Position numbers and translations under genes: made by a program. Shown here piece by piece: positions 32,757 through 43,188 of a DNA stretch of 64,000 bases. Location: NCBI GenBank assembly GCA_016647705.1, contig JAENRU010000499.1, positions 110,001 through 174,000 of the forward strand, given 5' to 3'. Numbering within the stretch: position 1 is the stretch's first letter; each line of letters starts with the position of its first letter. The notes below the pieces were generated by a model. The model was not told the origin of the DNA. It searched no databases and worked only from the letters and a program-made list of their open reading frames with translations. The DNA comes from Eucommia ulmoides (taxonomy: Eukaryota; Streptophyta; Magnoliopsida; Garryales; Eucommiaceae).

Positions 32757-33595
32757 ACCAGGTTTGGCAAGAAAATTGAACCGTCTCTTCTGTTTCGGAT
32801 GAAAAACACCACTTTTTTTGCTAGAAATGATCTTCAAAGCAAAACGCCCCCAAAATGCCCAAAAAGACAAACTTTGACCTGAAAATTCGACTGTTTTCAA
32901 TGGGAAACGGTCTTCTGAACAAAACGACTCCGAAAGGCCTTCAAAGACCAGGTTCGGCAAGAAAATACAACCGTCTCCGTTTCGGACGAAAAATATTACT
33001 TTCCCATGGGAAAACCAGCTTCAGAGCGAAACGCCCCTGAAAGAACAAAAAAGACCAACTTTGACCCCAAAATTCAACTTCGTTCGTTTCGGACGAAAAA
33101 TACCACTTATTTGCTCGGAAACGGTTTTTTCGAACAAAACGACTCCGAAACGCATCAAAGGACCACGTTTGGCAAGAAAAATTCAACCGTCTCTGTTTCG
33201 GACGAAAAATACCACTTTTTTGGGTGGAAACGACCTGCTTAGAGAAACGCACCCAAAATGCCCAAAAACGCCAAGTTTGACCCAAAAATTCAACTTCGTC
33301 CGTTTCGGACGGGAAAGACAACTTTTTTGCTTGCAAATGGTCTTTTAAACAAAATGACTCCGAAAGGCCTTAGAAGACCAGGTTCGGCAAGAAAATTCAA
33401 CCGTGTCCGTTTCGGACGAAAAATAGCACTTTCTGGGGGCGGAAACGACCTTCTGAGGGAAACGCCCCCAAAAGGCCCGGAAAGACCAACTTTTACCCAA
33501 AAATTAAAAGACAACTTTTCTGATTGCAAATGGTCTTTGAAACAAAACGACTCCGAAAGGCCGCATAAGACCCCGTTTGGTAAACAAATTCGACC

Positions 33596-35287
33596 ATGTC
33601 TGTTTCGGACGAAAAATACCGCTTCGTTGGGTGGAAACGACCTTCTGAACAAAACGCCACGGAAAGGCCCCAAAAGAGCCCTACAATTCTACTTCGTCCA
33701 TTTCGGACGAAAAATACCATTTTTCTGCTTACAAACAGTATTTTGGACGAAACGGCTCCGAAAGGCCTTAAAAGACCAGGTTTGGCAAGAAAATCCAACC
33801 GTGTTCGTTTCGGACGAAAAACACCACTTTCTTGGGTGGAAACAACCTTCTGAGCAAAATGCCCCCAGAAGGCCAAAAAAGACCAACTTTGACCCTAAAA
33901 TTCTACTTCGTCCGTTTCGGACGAAAAATACCACATTTCTGTTTAGAAACAGTATTTTGGACGAAACGGCTCCGAAAGGCCATCAAAGACCATGCTTGGC
34001 TAGAAAATTCAACTGTATCCGTTCCAGACGAAAAATACCACTTTTTTGGGTGGAAACGACCTTCTTAGAAAAATGCCCCCAAAAGTCCCAGAAAAGACAA
34101 CCTTTGACCCCAAATTCAACTTCGTCTGTGTCGGACGAAAAATACCACTTTCTTACTTGGAAACGGTATTTTGGACAAAAGGACCGCGAATGGCCTTAGA
34201 AGACCATGTTTGGCATGAAAATTCAACTGCATCCGTTTTGGACGAAAAAATACCACTTTTTTTCGTTGGAAACGTCCTTCTGAGCAAAACGCCCCCAAAA
34301 GGCCCAGAGAGACCAACTTTAACCCTAAAATTCAACTTCGCTCGTTTTCGACAAAAACAATACCACGTATTTGCTCGGAAACGGTTTTTTTTAACGAAAC
34401 GACTCCGAAACGGTTTTTTGAACAAAATGACTCTGAGAAACCTTAAAGGACCAGGTTTGGCAAGAAAATTGAACCGTCTCTGTTTCGGATGAAAAACACC
34501 ACTTTTTTTGCTAGAAATGACCTTCAAAGCAAAACGCCCCCAAAATGCCCAAAAAGACAAACTTTGACCCAAAAATTCGACTGTTTTCAACGGGAAACGG
34601 TCTTCTGAACAAAACGACTCCGAAAAGGCCTTCAAAGACCAGGTTCGGCAAGAAAATACAACCGTCTCCCTTTCGGACGAAAAATATTATTTTCCCATCT
34701 GAAAACCAGCTTCAGAGCAAAACGCCCCTGAAAGGCCAAAAAAGACCAACTTTGACCCCAAAATTCAACTTCGTTCGTTTCGGACGAAAAATACCACTTA
34801 TTTGCTCGGAAACGGTTTTTCGAACAAAACGACTCCGAAACGCATCAAAGGACCACGTTTGGCAAGAAAAATTCAACCGTCTCTGTTTCGGACGAAAAAT
34901 ACTACTTTTTTGGGTGGAAACGACCTGCTTAGAAAAACGCACCCAAAATGCCCAAAAACACCAACTTTGACCCAAAAATTCAACTTCGTCCGTTTCGGAT
35001 GGGAAAGACAACTTTTTTTTGCTTGCAAATGGTCTTTTAAACAAAATGACTCCGAAAGGCCTTAGAAGACCAGGTTCGGCAAGAAAATTCAACCGTGTCC
35101 GTTTCGGACGAAAAATAGCACTTTCTGGGGGCGGAAACGACCTTCTGAGGGAAACGCCCCCAAAAGGCCCGGAAAGACCAACTTTCACCCAAAAATTAAA
35201 AGACAACTTTTCTGATTGCAAATGGTCTTTGAAACAAATCGACTCCTAAAGGCCGCATAAGACCCTGTTTGGTAAACAAATTCGACC
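33596..35287. repeat. HOR unit 10 (1,692 bp)
   Basis: A full unit. Differences from units 5-9 increase from about 34560, for example TTTTCAACGGGAAACGG and TTTCCCATCTGAAAACC. Confidence 0.9.
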
Positions 35288-37280
35288 ATGTCTGTTTCGG
35301 ACGAAAAATACCGCTTCGTTGGGTGGAAACGACCTTCTGAACAAAACGCCACGGAAAGGCCCCAAAAGAGCCCTACAATTCTACTTCGTCCGTTTCGGAC
35401 GAAAAATACCACTTTTCTGCTTACAAATAGTATTTTGGACAAACGGCTCCGAAAGGCCTTAAAAGACCAGGTTTGGCAAGAAAATCCAACAGTGTCCGTT
35501 TCGGACGAAAAATACCACATTTCTCTTTTGAACTAGTATTTTGGAAAAAAACGGCTCCGAAAGGCCATCAAAGACCATGCTTGGCTAGAAAATTCTACTG
35601 TATCCGTTCCAGACGAAAAATACCACTTTTTTGGGTGGAAACGACCTTCTCAGAAAAATGCCCCCAAAAGTCCTAGAAAAGACAACCTTTGACCCCAAAT
35701 TCAACTTCGTCTGTGTCGGACGAAAAATACCACTTTTCTACTTGGAAACGGTATTTTGGACAAAAGGACCGCGAATGGCCTTAGAAGACCATGTTTGGCA
35801 TGAAAATTCAACTGCATCCGTTTTGGACGAAAAAATACCACTTTTTTTCGTTGGAAACGTCCTTCTGAGCAAAACGCCCCCAAAAGGCCCAGAGAGACCA
35901 ACTTTAACCATAAAATTCAACTTCGCTCGTTTTCGACAAAAACAATACCACTTATTTGCTCGGAAACGGGTTTTTGAACGAAACGACTCCGAAACGGTTT
36001 TTTGAACAAAATGACTCTGAGAAACCTTAAAGGACCAGGTTTGGCAAGAAAATTGAACCGTCTCTGTTTCGGATGAAAAACACCACTTTTTTTGCTAGAA
36101 ATGACCTTCAAAGCAAAACGCCCCCAAAATGCCCATAAAGACAAACTTTGACCCGAAAATTCGACTGTTTTCAATGGGAAATGGTCTTCTGAACAAAACG
36201 ACTCCGAAAGGCCGTCAAAGACCAGTTTCGGCAAGAAAATACAACCGTCTCCCTTTCGGACGAAAAATATTACTTTCCCATGTGAAAACCAGCTTCAGAG
36301 CAAAACGCCCCTGAAAGGCCAAAAAAGACCAACTTTGACCCCAAAATTCAACTTTGTTCGTTTCGGACGAAAAATACCACTTATTTTTTAACGAAACGAC
36401 TCCGAAACGGTTTTTTGAACAAAATGACTCTGAGAAACCTTAAAGGACCAGGTTTGGCAAGAAAATTGAACCGTCTCTGTTTCGGATGAAAAACACCACT
36501 TTTTTTGCTAGAAATGACCTTCAAAGCAAAACGCCCCCAAAATGCCCAAAAAGACAAACTTTGACCCGAAAATTCGACTGTTTTCAATGGGAAACGGTCT
36601 TCTGAACAAAACGACTCCGAAAGGCCTTCAAAGACCATGTTCGGGAAGAAAATACAACCGTCTCCGTTTCGGACGAAAAATATTACTTTCCCATGGGAAA
36701 ACCAGCTTCAGAGCAAAACGCCCCTGAAAGAACAAAAAAGACCAACTTTGACCCCAAAATTCAACTTCGTTCGTTTCGGACGAAAAATACCACTTATTTG
36801 CTCGGAAACGGTTTTTCGAACAAAACGACTCCGAAACGCATCAAAGGACCACGTTTGGCAAGAAAAATTCAACCGTCTCTGTTTCGGACGAAAAATTCCA
36901 CTTTTTTGGGTGGAAACGACCTGCTTAGAGAAACGCACCCAAAATGCCCAAAAACGCCAAGTTTGACCCAAAAATTCAACTTCGTCCGTTTCGGACGGGA
37001 AAGACAACTTTTTTGCTTGCAAATGGTGTTTTAAACAAAATGACTTCGAAAGGCCTTAGAAGACCAGGTTCGGCAAGAAAATTCAACCGTGTCCGTTTCG
37101 GACGAAAAATAGCACTTTCTGGGTCGGAAACGACCTTCTGAGGGAAACGCCCCCAAAAGGCCCGGAAAGACCAACTTTGACCCAAAAATTAAAAGACAAC
37201 TTTTCTGATTGCAAATGGTCTTTGAAACAAAACGACTCCGAAAGGCCGCATAAGACCCTGTTTGGTAAACAAATTCGACC
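35288..37280. repeat. HOR unit 11 (1,993 bp, one monomer lost and 413 bp gained)
   Basis: At about 35500-35540 an A monomer is fused into the next B monomer (TACCACATTTCTCTTTTGAAC), losing about 107 bp. A segment of 413 bp, starting with AACGAAACGACTCCG at 35977, is repeated from 36390. Confidence 0.85.
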
Positions 37281-38968
37281 ATGTCTGTTTCGGAAGAAAA
37301 ATACCGCTTCGTTGGGTGGAAACGACCTTCTGAACAAAACGCCACGGAAAGGCCCCAAAAGAGCCCTACAATTCTACTTCGTCCGTTTCGGATGAAAAAT
37401 ACCACTTTTCTGCTTACAAACAGTATTTTGGACGAAACGGCTCCGAAAGGCCTTAAAAGACCAGGTTTGGCAAGAAAATCCAACCGTGTTCGTTTCGGAC
37501 GAAAAATACCACTTTCTTGGGTGGAAACAACCTTCTGAGCAAAATGCCCCCAGAAGGCCAAAAAAGACCAACTTTGACCCTAAAATTCTACTTCGTCCGT
37601 TTCGGACGAAAAATACCACATTTCTGTTTAGAAACAGTATTTTGGACGAAACGGCTCTGAAAGGCCATCAAAGACCATGCTTGGCTAGAAAATTCAACTG
37701 TATCCGTTCCAGACAAAAAATACCACTTTTTTGGGTGGAAACTACCTTCTCAGAAAAATGCCCCCAAAAGTCCCAGAAAGACAACCTTTGACCCCAAATT
37801 CAACTTCGTCTGTGTCGGACGAAAAATACAACTTTTCAACTTGGAAACGGTATTTTGGACAAAAGCACCGCGAATGTCCTTAGAAGACCATGTTTGGCAT
37901 GAAAATTCAACTGCATCCGTTTTGGACGAAAAAATACCACTTTTTTTCGTTGGAAACGTCCTTCTGAGCAAAACGCCCCCAAAAGGCCCAGAGAGACCAA
38001 CTTTAACCCTAATATTCAACTTCGCTCGTTTTCGACAAAAACAATACCACTTATTTGCTCGGAAACGGTTTTTTTTAACGAAACGACTCCGAAACGGTTT
38101 TTTGAACAAAATGACTCTGAGAAACCTTAAAGGACCAGGTTTGGCAAGAAAATTGAACCGTCTCTGTTTCGGATGAAAAACTCCACTTTTTTTGCTAGAA
38201 ATGACCTTCAAAGCAAAACGCCCCCAAAATGCCCAAAAAGACAAACTTTGACCCGAAAATTCGACTGTTTTCAATGGGAAATAGTCTTCTGAACAAAACG
38301 ACTCCGAAAGGCCTTCAAAGACCAGGTTCGGCAAGAAAATACAACCGTCTCCCTTTCGGACGAAAAATATTACTTTCCCATGTGAAAACCAGCTTCAGAG
38401 CAAAACGCCCCTGAAAGCCAAAAAAGACCAACTTTGACCCCAAAATTCAACTTCGTTCGTTTCGGACGAAAAATACCACTTATTTGCTCGGAAACGGTTT
38501 TTCGAACAAAACGACTCCGAAACGCATCAAAGGACCACGTTTGGCAAGAAAAATTCAACCGTCTCTGTTTCGGACGAAAAATACCACTTTTTTGGGTGAA
38601 AACGACCTGCCTAGAAAAACGCACCCAAAATGCCCAAAAACACCAACTTTGACCCAAAAATTCAACTTCGTCCGTTTCGGACGGGAGAGACAACTTTTTT
38701 TGCTTGCAAATGGTCTTTTAAACAAAATGACTCCGAAAGGCCTTAGAAGACCAGGTTCGGCAAGAAAATTCAACCGTGTCCATTTCAGACGAAAAATAGC
38801 ACTTTCTGGGGGCGGAAACGACCTTCTGAGGGAAACGCCCCCAAAAGGCCCGGAAAGACCAACTTTGACCCAAAAATTAAAAGACAACTTTTCTGATTGC
38901 AAATGGTCTTTGAAACAAAACGACTCCGAAAGGCCGCATAAGACCCTGTTTGGTAAACAAATTCGACC
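37281..38968. repeat. HOR unit 12 (1,688 bp)
   Basis: A full-length unit in canonical order with scattered private changes, such as TTTCGGAAGAAAAATACC at about 37287 and AAAAGCACCGCGAATGTCC at about 37860. Confidence 0.9.
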
Positions 38969-40867
38969 ATGTCTGTTTCGGACGAAAAATACCGCTTTGT
39001 TGGGTGGAAACGACCTTCTGAACAAAACGCCATGAAAAGGCCCCAAAAGAGCCCTACAATTCTACTTCGTCCGTTTCGGACGAAAAATACCACTTTTCTG
39101 CTTACAAATAGTATTTTGGACGAAACGGCTCCGAAAGGCCTTAAAAGACCAGGTTTGGCAAGAAAATCCAACCGTGTTCGTTTCGGACGAAAAACACCAC
39201 TTTCTTGGGTGGAAATAACCTTCTGAGCAAAATGCCCCCAGAAGGCCAAAAAAGACCAACTTTGACCCTAAAATTCTACTTCGTCCGTTTCGGACGAAAA
39301 ATACCACATTTCTGTTTAGAAACAGTATTTTGGACGAAACGACTCCGAAAGGCCATCAAAGACCATGCTTGGCTAGAAAATTCAACTGTATCCGTTCCGG
39401 ACGAAAAATACCACTTTTTTGGGTGGAAACGACCTTCTCAGAAAAAAGCCCCCAAAAGTCCCAGAAAGACAACCTTTGACCCCAAATTCAACTTCGTCTG
39501 TGTCGGACGAAAAATACAACTTTTCTACTTGGAAACGGTATTTTGGACAAAAGGACCGCGAATGGCCTTAGAAGACCATGCTTGGCTAGAAAATTCAACT
39601 GTATCTGTTCCGGACGAAAAATACCACTTTTTTGGGTGGAAACGACCTTCTCAGAAAAAAGCCCCCAAAAGTCCCAGAAAGACAACCTTTGACCCCAAAT
39701 TCAACTTCGTCTGTGTCGGACGAAAAATACAACTTTTCTACTTGGAAACGGTATTTTGGACAAAAGGACCGCGAATGGCCTTAGAAGACCATGTTTGGCA
39801 TGAAAATTCAACTGCATCCGTTTTGGACGAAAAAATACCACTTTTTTTCGTTGGAAACGTCCTTCTGAGCAAAACGCCCCCAAAAGGCCCAGAGAGACCA
39901 ACTTTAACCCTAAAATTCAACTTCGCTCGTTTTCGACAAAAACATACCACTTATTTGCTCGGAAACGGTTTTTTTAACGAAACGACTCCGAAACGGTTTT
40001 TTGAACAAAATGACTCTGAGAAACCTTAAAGGACCAGGTTTGGCAAGAAAATTGAACCGTCTCTGTTTCGGATGAAAAACACCACTTTTTTTGCTAGAAA
40101 TGACCTTCAAAGCAAAACGCCCCCAAAATGCCCAAAAAGACAAACTTTGACCAAAAAATTCGACTGTTTTCAATGGGAAACAGTCTTCTGAACAAAACGA
40201 CTCCGAATGGCCTTCAAAGACCAGGTTCGGCAAGAAAATACAACCGTCTCCCTTTCGGACGAAAAATATTACTTTCCGATGTGAAAACCAGCTTCAGAGC
40301 AAAACGCCCCTGAAAGGCCAAAAAAGACCAACTTTGACCCCAAAATTCAACTTCGTTCGTTTCGGACGAAAAATACCACTTATTTGCTCGAAAACGGTTT
40401 TTCGAACAAAACGACTCCGAAACGCATCAAAGGACCACGTTTGGCAAGAAAAATTCAACCGTCTCTGTTTCGGACGAAAAATACTACTTTTTTGGGTGAA
40501 AACGACCTGCTTAGAAAAACGCACCCAAAATGCCCAAAAACACCAACTTTGACCCAAAAATTCAACTTCGTCCGTTTCGGACGGGAAAGACAACTTTTTT
40601 TGCTTGCAAATGGTCTTTTAAACAAAATGACTCCGAAAGGCCTTAGAAGACCAGGTTCGGCAAGAAAATTCAACCGTGTCCGTTTCGGACGAAAAATAGC
40701 ACTTTCTGGGGGCGGAAACGACCTTCTGAGGGAAACGCCCCCAAAAGGCCCGGAAAGACCAACTTTGACCCAAAAATTAAAAGACAACTTTTCTGATTGC
40801 AAATGGTCTTTGAACAAAAGGACTACGAAAGGCCGCATAAGACCCTGTTTGGTAAACAAATTCGATC
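38969..40867. repeat. HOR unit 13 (1,899 bp, one dimer doubled)
   Basis: The dimer beginning CATGCTTGGCTAG at 39364 is repeated from 39577 with very few changes. Without it the unit is about 1,686 bp. Confidence 0.9.
39364..39789. repeat. Tandem duplication of one 213-bp satellite dimer
   Basis: The two copies, 39364-39576 and 39577-39789, are nearly identical until the second continues into CATGTTTGGCATG. This gives a direct reading of the basic dimer length, 213 bp or 71 codons. Confidence 0.9.
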
Positions 40868-42541
40868 ATGTCTGTTTCGGACGAAAAATACCGCTTCGTT
40901 GGGTGGAAACGACCTTCTGAACAAAACGCCACGGAAAGGCCCCAAAAGAGCCCTACAATTCTACTTCGTCCGTTTCGGACGAAAAATACCACTTTTCTGC
41001 TTACAAACAGTATTTTGGATGAAACGGCTCCGAAAGGCCTTAAAAGACCAGGTTTGGCAAGAAAATCCAACCGTGTTCATTTCGGACGAAAAATACCACT
41101 TTCTTGGGTGGAAACAACCTTCTGAGCAAAATGCCCCCAGAAGGCCAAAAAAGACCAACTTTGACCCTAAAATTCTACTTCGTCCGTTTCGGACGAAAAA
41201 TACCACATTTCTGTTTAGAAACAGTATTTTGGACGAAACGGCTCTGAAAGGCCATCAAAGACCATGCTTGGCTAGAAAATTCAACTGTATCCGTTCCAGA
41301 CGAAAAATACCACTTTTTTGGGTGGAAACTACCTTCTCAGAAAAATGCCCCCAAAAGTCCCAGAAAGACAACCCTTGACCCCAAATTCAACTTCGTCTGT
41401 TTCGGACCAAAAATACCACTTTTCTACTTGGAAACGGTATTTTGGACAAAAGGACCCCGAAAGGCCTTAGAAGACCATGTTTGGCTTGAAAATTCAACTG
41501 CATCTGTTTCGGACGAAAAATACCACTTTTTTTTGTTGGAAACGTCCTTCTGAGAAAAACGCCCCTAAAAGGCCAAAAAAGACCAACTTTGACCCCAAAA
41601 TTCAACTTCATTCGTTGCGAACGAAAAATACCACTTATTTGCTCGGAAATGGTTTTTTGAACAAAACGACTCCGAAACAGTTTTTTGAACAAAATGACTT
41701 TGAAACACCTTAAAGGACCAGGTTTGGCAAGAAAATTGAACCGTCTCTCTTTCGGATGAAAAATTCCACTTTTTTGCTAGAAATGACCTTCAAAGCAAAA
41801 CGCCCCCAAAATGCCCAAAAAGACAAACTTTGACCCAAAAATTCGACTGTTTTCAATAGGAAACGGTCTTTTGAACAAAACGACTCCGGAAGGCCTTCAA
41901 AGACCAGGTTCGACAAGAAAATTCAACCGTCTCCCTTTCGGACGAAAAATATTACTTTCTTATGTGAAAACCAGCTTCTGAGCAAAACGCCCCTGAAAGG
42001 CCAAAGAAGACCAACTTTGACCCCAAAATTCAACTTCGTTCGTTTCGGACGAAAAATACCACTTATTTGCTCGGAAATGGTTTTTTGAACAAAACGACTC
42101 CGAAACGCATTAAAGGACCACGTTTGGCATGAAAAATACAACCGTCTCTGTTTCGGACGAAAAATACCACTTTTTTGGGTGGAAACGACCTGCTTAGAAA
42201 AACACACCCAAAAAGACCAACTTTGACCCAAAAATTCAACTTCGTCCGTTTCGGACGGGAAAGACAACTTTTTTGCTTGCAAATGGTCTTTTAAACAAAA
42301 TGACTCCGAAAGGCCTTAGAAGACCAGGTTCGGCAAGAAAATTCAACCGTGTCTGTTTTGGACGAAAAATAGCACTTTCTGGGGGTGGAAACGACCTTCT
42401 GAGGAAAACGCCCCCAAAAGGCCCGGAAAGACCGACTTTGACACAAAAATTAAAAGACAACGTTTTTGATTGCAAATGGTCTTTGAAACAAAACGACTCC
42501 GAAAGGCCACATAAGACCCTGTTTGGTAAACAAATTCAACC
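40868..42541. repeat. HOR unit 14 (1,674 bp)
   Basis: The last unit close to canonical. From about 41390 it returns to GTCTGTTTCGGACC and TTTTGTTGGAAACG, resembling units 1-3 more than units 5-13. Confidence 0.85.
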
Positions 42542-43188
42542 ATGTCTGTTTTGGACGAAAAATACCACTTTGTCGGGTGGAAAGGCCCCAAAAGAGCCCT
42601 ATAATTCTACTTCGTCCGTTTTGAACGAAAAATACCACTTTTCTGCTTGCGAACACTATTTTGGACAAAATGGCTCCGAAAGGCCTTAAAAGACCAGGTT
42701 TGGCAAGAAAATCCAACCGTGTCCGTTTCGGACGAAAAATACCACATTTCTCTTTAGAACTAGTATTTTGGACAAAACGGCTCCGAAAGGCCATCAAAGA
42801 CCATGCTTGGCTAGAAAATTCAACTGTATCCGTTCCAGACGAAAAATACCACTTTTTTGGGTGAAAACGACCTTCTTAGAAAAATGCCCCCGAAAGTCCC
42901 AGAAAGACAACCTTTGACCCCACATTCAACTTCGTCTGTTTTGGACGAAAAATACCACTTTTCTACTTGGAAACGGTATTTTGGACAAAAGGACCGCGAA
43001 AGGCCTTAGAAAACCATGTTTAGCTTGAAAATTCAACTGCATCCGTTTCGGACGAAAAATTCCACTTTTTTTTGTTGGAAACGTCCTTCAGAGCAAAACG
43101 CCCCTGAAAGGCCAAAGAAGACCAACTTTGACCCCAAAATTCAACTTCGTTCGTTTCGGACGAAAAATACCACTTATTTGCTCGGAAA

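Larger units (their letters stand above)
31004..33595. repeat. HOR unit 9 (1,692 bp of satellite plus a solo LTR)
   Basis: This unit is interrupted by the second solo LTR at exactly the same phase as in unit 6. It carries a 3-bp TCT expansion at about 32787 not seen in unit 6. Upstream of the LTR it shares variants with unit 5 rather than unit 6. Confidence 0.92.
16782..42541. repeat. Satellite array, middle domain: 16-monomer higher-order repeat of 1.69 kb
   Basis: Anchoring on the phrase ATGTCTGTTTCGGACG followed by TTGGGTGGAAA gives successive units whose starts are mostly 1,688-1,698 bp apart. One unit contains 16 monomers. Two of these are shortened: one reads CCCAAAAATTAAAAGACAAC and lacks the dyad core, the other reads CGACTGTTTTCAATGGGAAACGG. 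A third carries an extra 36 bp or so (a doubled GGTTTTTTGAACAAAACGACT). Copies between about 22 and 34 kb are almost identical. Two units hold a solo LTR. Individual units follow. Confidence 0.95.
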
